64,000 bases of DNA from Chryseobacterium koreense CCUG 49689 (GCF_001045435.1 NZ_LFNG01000003.1:1-64000), one strand, 5' to 3'; numbered from the stretch's first letter, positions 25,801-33,133 are shown. Made by a program: numbers and translations. Notes: a model not told the origin generated them from the letters alone.

Positions 25801-28435
25801 GGTAATTGTTGAATATAATCTTGCGGAAAAATTTAAAGATTTCGTTAGCCAACTTCCCAGCGATGCTTTCGCGGGGTCATCTTCTTGGGAAGTTCGAAGT
25901 TTTGTGGATAATGAAACGGTTACTGGAAGCGATAAAGAGCGAAACGCTCTAATTCGTGAAAGAAGAAAAACGGCCGCAAATGATTTGTTTTCAAAATTTA
26001 TCAGAGAGGAATTGTCTGATGATTTAAGAGTTCGATTCGTTAAAGAGTTCAACAAAAATTACAATCATATTCACGTTCCGGATTATTCAAAATTTCCGCT
26101 GTTTTCCAAAATTCATCAAAACTTTAAGGGAACTGAACTACGATTAACAGAAGTTCAAAAATCTGGGATAGGAAGGCAGACTACAAAAGGAGTAGGGCTT
26201 TTGGCGCATGAAGTGGGTTTCGGGAAAACATTATCCGGGATTCTTTCCTTGCATGAAGCAATGCACAGAGGAAATTCAAAAAAACCATTGATAGTAGTTC
26301 CTAACGATAGTATCTTAAAACAGTGGGTAGAAACTATTTTTGAAACAATTCCCAATGCTAAAGTCAATGTTTTAGGCAATCTTGGAAAAGACTATGACTT
26401 GTCAAATTTTGATAATAAGGAGGGAGAAATCACTATTGTTACATATGAAGGATTTAACAATATTGGGTTTTCAAATGAAATTACTGAAGAGTTGTCGTCA
26501 AAATTCAATTACATTTCTGCCAATGAACTTAAAAGTGTAACCAACACAGAAAGAGAGTTACAGATTGAGCTGCAGAAAGAAAAAGAAATTGAAGGCAAAA
26601 TGAAACGCGGAAAAATCTACGATTGGGAAGACTTTGGATTTGACCATTTGACTTACGACGAAGTTCACAATGCTAATCATATCGTGGGAAAAGTGAAAAT
26701 TGAAGATCGGAGGTTTTCATCAGATTTCAGGAATCAAAATCAACAGACTTCTAAATTGGGAATCAATACTTGGATGGCCGCGCAATATATTCAGGATAAA
26801 CAAAACGGAAGAAATGTAACGCTACTTTCCGCAACACCTTTTACCAATAAACCTTTAGAATATTATTCCATATTATCATTAATTGCCAACAAACGTTTGG
26901 AAGAATCTGGATATTTTAATGTGAATACGTTCTTCGAAACTTTTATGGAAGCGGATAATGATATGGAAATTGATGCAAAAGGTGATGTGAAATTTAAACC
27001 AAATGTGCGAAGATTTAAGAACAATCAGTTATTCCAGCAATTGCTTTCTGAATTTATTGATATAAAAGGAGAGGAAGATAATTTGGAATTAATTCGTCCG
27101 AATAAAATAAATAAAGAATACAAAATTGAGCAAAATGATTTGACGAAAGAGCAATATGAATTATTAAATCAAAATTTTGATGATGATGCGAAAGGAGCAA
27201 TTCTGACTCATATTCTTAACGCGAGATTAATCGCGTTTTCACCTTATCTATCAATTTATTATGAAAGAGAAGAACCAACCTTGAATGAATTTATAGAAAA
27301 TTCTCCAAAATTAAAAGAAACAATGAATCTGATTCGACAAAATAAAAAGGATCTTCCAGATTCTGGACAGATTATTTATTCCGAATTGGCAGTAGCGCAA
27401 TTTCCAAAATTGAAAGAATACCTCATTAAAGAGGTGAATTATAAACCAGAAGAAATAGGAATTATAACTGGAGCAACAAGTAAGAAGCAACGAATTTCCA
27501 TTCAAGATGATTTTAACGCTGGAAAAATTAAAATTGTTATCGGTAGCGAAGCCATTCAAGAAGGAATGAATCTCCAAGAAAATACAACCGACGTCTATTT
27601 ACTTACTTTACCATACAACTTCACTTCACTTCGACAGATTGAAGGTCGCGCCTGGAGACAAGGAAACAGAAATGAAAACGTCCGTATCAACTTTATGTTA
27701 ACCAACGACAGCATTGATGTTTTTATGTTGCAAAAATTGCAGGCAAAACAGGCGAGATATTTAGAAGCAATGAAAAAAGGAGCAGATGTTTTAGACATTT
27801 CGGATATCAGTACACAGGAACTTAAAACTTCAATCATCACCAATCCCGAAACAAGAGCGAAAATTGAAATAGAAATGCTGAAAAAAAAATTAGAAAGTGA
27901 AAAGAATAAATTTCTTGCAGATAGTGCTTTTGTTTTAAGAAAATATGAAGATTTTACAAAGGTACAGGGAGAAGTTACCAAAGCAGAAATTTCTTACAAT
28001 AGAATCAAAGAGTACGCAGATAATACTTCCGACGGCAACTCGGAATATTGGGAAAACCAACTGCCATTTTACCAGAAAACCATTGATTTAGCCAAAGCAG
28101 AAGTACAAAATACAATTACCAATCTTGCATCTAAAGGTGTTAATGTGACTGAAATAGAAAAACAAACAAAAAGTACTGCGGATAATATTGCGATTATTGC
28201 AGCGAAAATAGAAGAATTGCCACTCACAAAAGATGCGCTTATTAAGCAATATCAGGAAGAAAAAGAATTACAGATGGAGAGGAGTGCCAATAAAGATCAT
28301 GTGAAGGAAAGAGAATCAGAGAACAGAACCTTATTTGGAGACGCTCTTCCCCCCGGGTTAAACGATAAGGTAAAAGTAATGGTAAAGAATCCTGCTCTGG
28401 CTGTTGAGAGTTATAGATTTATTGGGAGAAGATAG
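22805..28435 (+). CDS. Giant Toprim + N6-adenine methylase + SF2 helicase protein
   Basis: This is a 1876-residue protein (from GTG 22805; ATG 22850, MSNSLSLLDYF, is the alternative). Residues ~1-320 resemble DUF3991/Toprim primase-like proteins, with FEGMTD (Glu207) and LDGDKAG (Asp258, Asp260). Residues ~440-700 are an N6-DNA methylase: SAM motif LEPSVGTGNF (507-516) and catalytic NPPY (583-586). Residues ~1120-1660 are a Snf2-like SF2 helicase: HEVGFGKT (Lys1141), DEVH (1285-1288), SATPF (1342-1346), GRAWRQGNR (1614-1622). The end is coiled coil. The methylase-helicase pairing recalls phage P1 DarB and related antirestriction proteins; protecting or processing incoming DNA is a reasonable inference. 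No endonuclease domain or restriction partner is seen. Confidence 0.85.
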   Translation: MPAHSIYYSDSEIDNMSNSLSLLDYFLHLEKRGEVYFDHKIGSEYYFKTDRNKFSVSDKGYYDFKTGEGGQIIKAVMEFEKVDWKSALEFAKNFNQNFMLYENNFEKEQTSLLKDESKSANIHITNSFVPNNEILISYFEGRGISKQILVDYTKQIHYEIAGKNYFGIGIENISGGFEIRNSLMKSKVGKNNISEIIGEKNEVIVFEGMTDMLSFAQLLKINNQKNNRTLVTLNSITNLEKFFNKYTNYKGKMFLCLDGDKAGNEATTKLLNSFNGDNIKDIRALYRISENGHNDLNEYLQNKLGLHNINANLVEQNTVSNENFKIQSQRKGSGEFSQALESKQTRDNSSGQRVGSENAGNGSAESKWIDLSGRRVRKSVTNAQREDASKNEGRETPLDGKLIQISTESTELDKLIEKYKGQKLTNEQVAEVVSAACFVSETGKILINEAVIITDELKDICKQFKSGGTAKEGRGILDEYYTDHKIVGVVRNLISDQFKNKKEIFVLEPSVGTGNFINASDELAMKSHVKGFEINPTTAKIAKIFHPEAEINLRSFETEFIDDNGNKRGPNDYIEKYDLVIGNPPYGEHRGFYKGLGEESKISKYEDYFIKRGLDSLKQDGILAMVVPSGWLNRQKKLNNAELLSAFRLPSGAFAGTQIGTDIIILKKNSQSPAQNLSDYFDKNPQNILGEIREKTNRFGRSEFYVHGNLDDAIALLSNLRNKKEAVRIGNLFEDLEINVHDVDKIVPLINIIPEISQKDIRDNSKIEDELLKKTVLEKLEKALLILNTVKFKSPSIVAQIEKFAKWKVQISHEPEIFSNEKLRDLGEKADKILQSETIKNFEYEFQSQPLIKKGILKYQFAKEDRVVDASLQNSSDITEDQIAAFKATSYDGTINNHSRHFEYANYQDGKYVHDFYYAEGNIYEKLDQLEKDFKEDWGIMGLEKKYYEKQKALLLNVLPKLKSLDEISINPNHEFVHNFKLGTIEKEQYNHEKRETETVIVEYNLAEKFKDFVSQLPSDAFAGSSSWEVRSFVDNETVTGSDKERNALIRERRKTAANDLFSKFIREELSDDLRVRFVKEFNKNYNHIHVPDYSKFPLFSKIHQNFKGTELRLTEVQKSGIGRQTTKGVGLLAHEVGFGKTLSGILSLHEAMHRGNSKKPLIVVPNDSILKQWVETIFETIPNAKVNVLGNLGKDYDLSNFDNKEGEITIVTYEGFNNIGFSNEITEELSSKFNYISANELKSVTNTERELQIELQKEKEIEGKMKRGKIYDWEDFGFDHLTYDEVHNANHIVGKVKIEDRRFSSDFRNQNQQTSKLGINTWMAAQYIQDKQNGRNVTLLSATPFTNKPLEYYSILSLIANKRLEESGYFNVNTFFETFMEADNDMEIDAKGDVKFKPNVRRFKNNQLFQQLLSEFIDIKGEEDNLELIRPNKINKEYKIEQNDLTKEQYELLNQNFDDDAKGAILTHILNARLIAFSPYLSIYYEREEPTLNEFIENSPKLKETMNLIRQNKKDLPDSGQIIYSELAVAQFPKLKEYLIKEVNYKPEEIGIITGATSKKQRISIQDDFNAGKIKIVIGSEAIQEGMNLQENTTDVYLLTLPYNFTSLRQIEGRAWRQGNRNENVRINFMLTNDSIDVFMLQKLQAKQARYLEAMKKGADVLDISDISTQELKTSIITNPETRAKIEIEMLKKKLESEKNKFLADSAFVLRKYEDFTKVQGEVTKAEISYNRIKEYADNTSDGNSEYWENQLPFYQKTIDLAKAEVQNTITNLASKGVNVTEIEKQTKSTADNIAIIAAKIEELPLTKDALIKQYQEEKELQMERSANKDHVKERESENRTLFGDALPPGLNDKVKVMVKNPALAVESYRFIGRR

Positions 28436-28436
28436 G

Positions 28437-28475
28437 TAACGTGTTTAGATAGCAAAAAAAACACGTTAAAAATAG
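28437..28475 (+). terminator. Terminator-like perfect inverted repeat after the helicase gene
   Basis: TAACGTGTTT (28437-28446) and AAACACGTTA (28459-28468) form a perfect 10-bp stem with a 12-base loop. No long T run follows, so it may act in both directions between the helicase gene and the convergent metal operon. Confidence 0.55.
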
Positions 28476-28554
28476 TATAATAATTATTATAATATGAATC
28501 CAAAGATTTCAAAAAGGCATTCAAAATACATATTGTATATCTTTCAGTTTTCTT

Positions 28555-28761
28555 TTAGCAACATTTTTTTTCTTGCTGAATTGGGGGGCAAGCAACACTT
28601 CCATAACTGCAATATACGCAACAATCACCTTCGTGTGGTTTTAAAACAGTTTTGCATTTTTCACACTTGTAAAAATATTGGCAAGCGTCTGTCGGCATTG
28701 TTTCTTCTTTTTGGTGTCCACAATTTGGGCAAGTGATTATTGATTTTAATATGGTTTCCAT
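28555..28761 (-). CDS. Cys-rich small protein of the MerTP cluster (GDCCVYCSYG protein)
   Basis: The 68-residue protein has nine Cys in zinc-ribbon-like pairs: CPNCGH, CEKC, GDCCVYCSYGSVACPP and a terminal KKCC. The GDCCVYCSYG block is familiar from small proteins next to merTP in Bacteroidetes metal cassettes. It follows merTP by one base on the minus strand. A metal-binding chaperone or sensor role is inferred; it has no signal or TM segment. Confidence 0.75.
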   Translation of the reverse strand: METILKSIITCPNCGHQKEETMPTDACQYFYKCEKCKTVLKPHEGDCCVYCSYGSVACPPIQQEKKCC

Positions 28762-28762
28762 T

Positions 28763-29362
28763 TTAATTTTCTTTTTTGTTGGTTACAGAATATCCTGTTG
28801 AGTTAATTGCTTTTTCAATTTCGGTAATGTTTATTTTGGAATTGTCAAACTCTACGATTGCGTTTCCGTTTTCATATGATGCATTTGAATTTATAATTCC
28901 TTTCAATTTATTCACTTCGTGATTTACGTGTTCACCGCAACTGGTACAAGTCATTCCTCTAATTGAAAATTCCACTTTTTGAATATTGGATTTGTCAAAA
29001 ACGATGATTTGCTTTTCCGTCTTTGGGTAGAAGATGCTCGAATAATATGGAACGGCAAGCATAACGATTGCAAATGCAGTAATAATTCCTAAAAACTTTT
29101 TTGACTGGATGAATTGTGGTTTTTCTTCTATGTCGCAATTGCAGTCAATTTGTTTTTTAGGTTTCAATTTTTGATACCAAGCAAATCCAAGCACCAAAAT
29201 TGTCAAGCTAATAAAATATGGTCTGAATGGTTCAAGCCAAGAAAAAGATGATGCAAGTCCGCTTGTTCCTGCTATTAAAGCCAATACTGGTGTAATGCAA
29301 CATAATGAAGCTGCAATAGCTGTCAAAAGTCCTGCTCCGATTAGTTTGTTGTCGGTTTTCAT
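28763..29362 (-). CDS. merTP: MerT-MerP fusion, mercuric-type metal importer
   Basis: The 199-residue protein has a MerT-like N-terminus with TM helices and the vicinal cysteines SLCCITPVL (about 20-27). A second Cys pair (IDCNCD) follows after TM2/TM3, then another TM, then a heavy-metal-associated domain with GMTCTSCGEH near residue 135. MerT passes Hg(II) from MerP to the cytoplasm, where MerA would reduce it. No merA or merB lies in the operon or elsewhere in the window. The start overlaps the regulator stop by ATGA (29359-29362). Confidence 0.85.
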   Translation of the reverse strand: MKTDNKLIGAGLLTAIAASLCCITPVLALIAGTSGLASSFSWLEPFRPYFISLTILVLGFAWYQKLKPKKQIDCNCDIEEKPQFIQSKKFLGIITAFAIVMLAVPYYSSIFYPKTEKQIIVFDKSNIQKVEFSIRGMTCTSCGEHVNHEVNKLKGIINSNASYENGNAIVEFDNSKINITEIEKAINSTGYSVTNKKEN

Positions 29363-29733
29363 ATTGTTTCTAAAATTTTGTTTTCGTCAAGTATTTTGAA
29401 AAATGGTTTCAACATTTTTTCATACTCTTTCGTCAACGAGTAAAAAATGGTTTGTGCTTCTCGTTCCGTTTCGATTAGTTTTCTGTCTTTGAGTTTTCGC
29501 AAATGTTGAGAAATTGCGGAAATTGTCATACCAAGAATGTCGCTGATGTCGCAAACACAAAGACGTTTTTCTTCATAAAGCAGAAACAGAATTTTCAGTC
29601 TTACGTTGTTACCCGCTAATTCAAGTCCGTTCGACAAATAGTCAAACGAGCCGCTGAGTTCCGAAACTCTGTCTTTACAACGGTTTATTTGTTTAATATC
29701 CGCTTGTTGTCGTATGCAAGAAATGTTATCCAT
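29359..29733 (-). CDS. ArsR/SmtB-family metal-sensing repressor of the merTP operon
   Basis: The 124-residue protein has a winged-helix DNA-binding domain, with LAGNNVRLKILFLL leading into the metal-binding RLCVCDISDILGM and the recognition helix SAISQHLRKLKDRKLI. The CVC motif at the start of helix alpha3 is the As/Hg-type thiolate site of ArsR proteins. Extra N-terminal Cys residues (Cys6 and Cys18) may add ligands. It is the first gene of the operon and lies directly behind a palindromic operator, so autorepression relieved by a thiophilic metal is expected. Confidence 0.85.
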   Translation of the reverse strand: MDNISCIRQQADIKQINRCKDRVSELSGSFDYLSNGLELAGNNVRLKILFLLYEEKRLCVCDISDILGMTISAISQHLRKLKDRKLIETEREAQTIFYSLTKEYEKMLKPFFKILDENKILETI

Positions 29734-29737
29734 AATG

Positions 29738-29767
29738 CAAAGGTATTCAATTTGTTTATTTAAGCAA
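29738..29767 (-). promoter_or_regulatory. Bacteroidetes-type promoter of the merTP operon
   Basis: On the minus strand TTG (complement of 29765-29767), exactly 19 bases, then TACCTTTG (complement of 29738-29745) fit the consensus TTG-N19-TAnnTTTG perfectly. The -7 box ends only 4 bases before the ATG of the regulator, so the transcript should be leaderless or nearly so. Confidence 0.8.
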
Positions 29768-29780
29768 CTACTTAAATAAA
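29755..29780. promoter_or_regulatory. Palindromic operator over the -33 element of the merTP operon
   Basis: TTTATTTAAG (29755-29764), six bases CAACTA, then CTTAAATAAA (29771-29780) give perfect 10-bp arms. The -33 TTG lies in the spacer, so a bound ArsR-type dimer would block the polymerase directly. Confidence 0.72.
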
Positions 29781-29783
29781 AAA

Positions 29784-29814
29784 GTTCAAAAAAACCCGAT
29801 TTATCTGTCGGGTT
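29784..29814 (-). terminator. Minus-strand terminator between the ars and merTP operons
   Basis: The stem AACCCGA (29793-29799)/TCGGGTT (29808-29814), read on the minus strand, is followed by TTTTTTT. It stops transcripts arriving from the ars operon before they reach the merTP promoter. Confidence 0.75.
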
Positions 29815-30157
29815 GTGTCATCATAACCTTACCACTAAGGTTCGGTATTTCTGTTGCTGTTTTTTTTATTTGCAATAAATATTAAACGATTTCCGATTAT
29901 TCCATTTTACTTAAAAAACTAGTACATCAAATTAAACATCAAATTGTTCTTTAGGCTGTCCCACATTACACCCTTTTTCGTAAAATATTTGAGTGGACGA
30001 ACTGCATTTTTTGAACCACATCGTGTGCTTGATGCTCACTTCATATAGCATGAAGTTTGTAAACATGCATCTCCAGACTTTTATAGATTGTATAAAAGAT
30101 TATATAATTTGATTGACTTACTTGTATAACCCTGCCTGTCCAACATCAATTATTAGA
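29815..30157. other. 343-bp spacer between metal operons
   Basis: No coding frame of note. It holds one perfect small hairpin (AACCTTA at 29825, TAAGGTT at 29836, 4-base loop) next to the terminator, and otherwise AT-rich unique sequence. The break in composition and length suggests an old junction between two cargo modules. Confidence 0.5.
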
Positions 30158-31204
30158 TTATAAATGCTCATTGTTGTAATATTTTTTCTTCAACCAGAAA
30201 GAAACCCGAACTAACAAGATCAGCACTGGAACTTCAACCAACGGTCCAATTACTCCCGCGAACGCTTGACCTGAATTGAGTCCGAAAACGGCGATCGCAA
30301 CAGCTATGGCAAGTTCAAAATTATTGCCAGCGGCTGTAAATGAAACTGCCGCGTTTTGTTTATAATTGGCTCCTATGGCTTTGGTAGCAAAAAAGCTGAT
30401 GATAAACATTAAACTAAAGTAAATAACCAACGGCACCGCGATAATTAAAACATCCATTGGGATTTCTACGATAAGTTCCCCTTTTAGCGAGAACATAATG
30501 ACGATTGTGAATAGCAGTGCAATTAAAGTTAAGGGTGAGATGGCAGGAATAAATTTTTCGGAATACCATTTTTCTCCTTTTTGTTTAACTAAGATGAGCC
30601 GACTTACAATTCCAAGTAAAAAAGGTAATCCGAGATAAATTGCAACACTTTCTGCAACGGTGCCAATAGAAATATCAACTATCGCCCCTTCAAAACCGAA
30701 ATAAGGAGGAAGCACCGTAATAAAAATCCATGCATAAAAACTATACGCAAAGACTTGAAAAATACTGTTAAGTGCCACCAAACCGGCGCCATATTCGCTA
30801 TCGCCTTCTGCCAGATCATTCCAAACTAAGACCATTGCCACGCATCGTGCCAGTCCGATTAAAATAACTCCTACCATATATTCGGGATAATCACGTAAAA
30901 ACGTAATGGCCAATACAAACATTAAAATCGGACCGATGATCCAGTTCAAAAGCAGTGAAGTAGAAAGGATTTTTGTGTTTTTAAAAACTTTCGGAAGCAA
31001 CGCATAATTCACTTTTGCCAAAGGCGGATACATCATAACAATCAATCCAATCGCGATTGGAATATTAGTGGTCCCTCTGCTGAAAGAGTTGATCATACTT
31101 GGAAAAGATGGAAAAAAATATCCAATTCCAACACCAATAACCATCGCGGTAAATATCCAAAGAGTCAAATAACTATTGAGAAAACTTAGTTTTTTTGTTG
31201 CCAT
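30158..31204 (-). CDS. acr3: ACR3-family arsenite efflux permease
   Basis: The 348-residue protein has about ten hydrophobic helices and no ATPase partner. [22 protein letters not shown] carries the conserved Cys of ACR3 (BART superfamily), and the closing part [33 protein letters not shown] is highly typical. It exports As(III) with proton-motive force. It is the last gene of arsR-DUF6428-arsC-acr3, 3 bases after arsC, and uses the arsenite made by ArsC. Confidence 0.9.
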   Translation of the reverse strand: MATKKLSFLNSYLTLWIFTAMVIGVGIGYFFPSFPSMINSFSRGTTNIPIAIGLIVMMYPPLAKVNYALLPKVFKNTKILSTSLLLNWIIGPILMFVLAITFLRDYPEYMVGVILIGLARCVAMVLVWNDLAEGDSEYGAGLVALNSIFQVFAYSFYAWIFITVLPPYFGFEGAIVDISIGTVAESVAIYLGLPFLLGIVSRLILVKQKGEKWYSEKFIPAISPLTLIALLFTIVIMFSLKGELIVEIPMDVLIIAVPLVIYFSLMFIISFFATKAIGANYKQNAAVSFTAAGNNFELAIAVAIAVFGLNSGQAFAGVIGPLVEVPVLILLVRVSFWLKKKYYNNEHL

Positions 31205-31207
31205 TTT

Positions 31208-31840
31208 TTAAGCGTTTATTTTAGAGAATACATAAAATAGTTCGGTTGCAATTTGCATACTTCTTTCCTGATATTTTTCTTCTTGTTGAGGCGTGTTATC
31301 TGCTACTTTTGGATCTTCATACATGATCGGAATCCGTATATCGGCACCAAAAACAATCGGACATGCTTCATTGGCTGAATCACAAGTCATGATTGCTGCA
31401 AAACCAGATTTTGGATTGAAATCGTGGTCTAGTTTCTTTGAAAACCCAATAATTGGATGTTCGTTCGCAGAAAATTTAATGCTATAAACTGGATTTTGAT
31501 TTTTTGAAATCATCTGGATCTGGAATCCTGCTTTTTCAAGAGTGTCTATAACCGTCGGGAAGATTGCCGTAGCTTCTGTTCCGCCGGAATAGCAAAAAAC
31601 GTTATCGATCTGGAAATAGCGCGCCATGGTTTGTGCCCAAACTTGAGATAGATGACTTCGCCGTGAATTGTGCGTGCAGATAAAGTTAATTCTGAGTTCC
31701 TGATTAGTTAAAACCTTCCCTTGAATAAAATCAATTAAGGGTTGCAAAACGACTTGGCGATCGGCTGAAATTGTTCTTGGTTCTATCGTCTGAATTACTT
31801 CTTCTATCCTTGAAAATAATGCTGGTTTTGTAGTATTCAT
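31208..31840 (-). CDS. arsC: ArsC-like arsenate reductase of the LMW-phosphatase family
   Basis: The 210-residue protein has the phosphatase loop FICTHNSRRSHLSQ (CX5R), followed by the pattern of thiol-based arsenate reductases, including MTCDSANEACP with two Cys for the disulfide cascade. The N-terminal ~60 residues (IEEVIQTIEPRTISADRQVVL) are an extension absent from short ArsC proteins but common in Bacteroidetes (from memory). It should reduce As(V) to As(III) for export by the ACR3 pump encoded next to it. Confidence 0.85.
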   Translation of the reverse strand: MNTTKPALFSRIEEVIQTIEPRTISADRQVVLQPLIDFIQGKVLTNQELRINFICTHNSRRSHLSQVWAQTMARYFQIDNVFCYSGGTEATAIFPTVIDTLEKAGFQIQMISKNQNPVYSIKFSANEHPIIGFSKKLDHDFNPKSGFAAIMTCDSANEACPIVFGADIRIPIMYEDPKVADNTPQQEEKYQERSMQIATELFYVFSKINA

Positions 31841-31855
31841 CTCTATAATTTAATT

Positions 31856-32323
31856 TTAGCAGCAACCACCACCTGGCGTACAAGTTGACGCATTGTTTAA
31901 TTCCGATAGTACCAACTTGGATTTTTCTGCTGGGATTCCGCATTTGTCTTTTGCTAAACAATCTGTTTGTTTATTGGTCAATAAGAAGTTTTTTCCGTCA
32001 AAGTCTAATCCGAATTTCCCTATCGTGTCAGCTTGATACTCAACTTCTATTTCCAAATCGCCAATGTTCAAAGTCTTCTCGGAAAGCTCGATGATGTTCA
32101 ATAATTTTTCTGGTTGCAATCTGTGGTCATAATCATTTTCATTCCATAATTGCAAATTCACCACTTCTTCATATCTAACTATTCCCCCACAATCAATGAA
32201 GTTTTTGGTGATTTTTCCGATTTCAGTCACGTGGAAGTGACTAGGCACTAATTCTCCGTTGGGCAATTGAAAAGCGATGGTTTCCAATTTATTCAATTTG
32301 CTCTTAATTTCTGAAAGTTTCAT
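31856..32323 (-). CDS. DUF6428-like protein of the ars operon
   Basis: The 155-residue soluble protein starts MKLSEIKSKLNKLETIAFQLPNGELVPSHFHVTEIG, familiar from proteins called DUF6428 in flavobacterial ars operons. The C-terminus is Cys-rich (DCLAKDKCGIP, then STCTPGGGCC), which could bind As(III) or hand it on. It lies between arsR and arsC, with 35- and 15-base gaps, and is co-transcribed. The biochemical role is unknown. Confidence 0.78.
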   Translation of the reverse strand: MKLSEIKSKLNKLETIAFQLPNGELVPSHFHVTEIGKITKNFIDCGGIVRYEEVVNLQLWNENDYDHRLQPEKLLNIIELSEKTLNIGDLEIEVEYQADTIGKFGLDFDGKNFLLTNKQTDCLAKDKCGIPAEKSKLVLSELNNASTCTPGGGCC

Positions 32324-32358
32324 TTTATATTGATTTTATGATTGATTTACTATATAAT

Positions 32359-32667
32359 TTAACAACAATCCGCATTAGGAATATTTTGATCTAAAAATCC
32401 GTGCAGTAATTTTTTCATTTTACTCCAATTTTCTTTGTCAATACAATAGCAGACTTTTACGCCTTCTACTGTTCCTTTGATTAATCCTGTGTTTTTCAAC
32501 TCCTTTAAGTGTTGGGAAATGGTTGGTTGTGCTAAACCAATCTCTTCTGATAAATCCCCGCAGTAGCAGGCATCTATTTTAAATAACTGTTGTAGAATAG
32601 CCACTCTCGCAGGATGTCCGAAGACTTTTGCGAATAGTGCGATTTCATTTTGATCTTCAGTGTACAT
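32359..32667 (-). CDS. arsR: ArsR-family arsenite-responsive repressor
   Basis: The 102-residue winged-helix protein has the As(III)-binding motif DACYCGDLSEEIG, recognition helix PTISQHLKELKNTGLI and a C-terminal wing with VCYCID. It ends NADCC. It is first in the operon and faces a palindrome directly upstream. Derepression by arsenite is expected. It is a separate lineage from the merTP regulator: different length, different Cys layout and a different operator. Confidence 0.88.
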   Translation of the reverse strand: MYTEDQNEIALFAKVFGHPARVAILQQLFKIDACYCGDLSEEIGLAQPTISQHLKELKNTGLIKGTVEGVKVCYCIDKENWSKMKKLLHGFLDQNIPNADCC

Positions 32668-32706
32668 ATGTATTACTTATTTATTGTTTAATCGCAATAT
32701 TACGAT
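32668..32706 (-). promoter_or_regulatory. ars operon promoter with palindromic ArsR operator
   Basis: ATCGCAATATTACGAT (32691-32706) is a 16-bp palindrome with one mismatched pair, as seen for ArsR sites. Reading the minus strand, its TTG (complement of 32695-32697), 19 bases, then TAATACAT (complement of 32668-32675) make a TTG-N19-TAnn promoter with a poor TTTG part. The -7 box abuts the arsR ATG, implying a leaderless or very short-leader mRNA. Confidence 0.65.
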
Positions 32707-32804
32707 AAATAAATCAATTCCTATAAATTTCAAGGTGTAATTATTTTCTTTTGTTTAATTGGAGAATGAGGAGTGTCTTCTGAGGAAACTTTTTGACAGT
32801 TATA

Positions 32805-32837
32805 AAAGAAAAAATCAGGAACGTTTAGTCCCTGATT
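32805..32837 (-). terminator. Terminator downstream of tRNA-Gln
   Basis: The arms AATCAGG (32813-32819) and CCTGATT (32831-32837) form a hairpin that, on the minus strand, is followed by TTTTTTCTTTT. It would end the tRNA-Gln transcript. Confidence 0.65.
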
Positions 32838-32845
32838 TAGTCCCT
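32824..32845. repeat. Short direct repeat TTTAGTCCCT next to tRNA-Gln
   Basis: TTTAGTCCCT occurs at 32824-32833 and again at 32836-32845, a 12-base period between cargo and tRNA. Integrase arm-type sites often look like this, but two copies are thin evidence. Confidence 0.4.
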
Positions 32846-32881
32846 AATAATCGTAAAGTACTGATTAACAGTAGTTGTTTG

Positions 32882-32952
32882 TAGACCCACAGGGATTCGA
32901 ACCCCAGATGACTGAACCAAAATCAGTAGTGTTACCGCTACACCATGGGTCT
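32882..32952 (-). tRNA. trnQ: tRNA-Gln (anticodon TTG)
   Basis: The minus-strand sequence starts AGACCCATGGTGTAGCGGTA and folds into a normal cloverleaf. Acceptor arm AGACCCA pairs with TGGGTCT, the anticodon stem ACTGA/TCAGT holds loop TTTTGGT (anticodon TTG), and the T arm contains GGTTCGAATCC. CCA is not encoded. Its 3' end points left, towards the metal cargo and the conjugative element, the usual orientation for an integration site at a tRNA 3' end. Confidence 0.95.
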
Positions 32953-33107
32953 GTTTCTGTTTTGAGTGGTGCAAATTTAATAATATTTTTTAGTTAGGCA
33001 AAAAATTATGGTCAAAAAAGCCTTATTTTAAATATTTGAGTTAAAAGTGATTTCACCCATTTTTTGTTTTTTGGGGAATTCGGTTATGCAGGGAATGATT
33101 AAATGCG

Positions 33108-33115
33108 TATTTTTG
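33108..33115 (+). promoter_or_regulatory. Candidate -7 box of recA
   Basis: TATTTTTG matches TAnnTTTG 18 bases before the recA ATG. No clean TTG lies 19-21 bases upstream, so only the -7 half is convincing. Confidence 0.45.
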
Positions 33116-33133
33116 AAGAAATAATATAAAGAA

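Larger units (their letters stand above)
243..32881. mobile_element. Putative integrative conjugative element with metal cargo (left part outside window)
   Basis: The block carries a MOBP relaxase, VirB4-, VirB6-, VirB8-, VirB9- and VirB10-like genes, a VirD4-like coupling protein and DNA-processing genes, then metal resistance genes. It is AT-rich and ends next to a tRNA 3' end. The right limit at 32.7-32.9 kb is inferred. Integrase, excisionase and left att site are not in the window, so a plasmid or an element extending further is possible. Confidence 0.6.

Noticed and set aside
28494-28736. An 80-codon plus-strand frame opposite the Cys-rich small protein
   Set aside because: It is the complement of the GDCCVYCSYG gene, which has the recognised motif.
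29815-30157. Remnant gene between the metal operons
   Set aside because: No frame gave a recognisable protein fragment on either strand.
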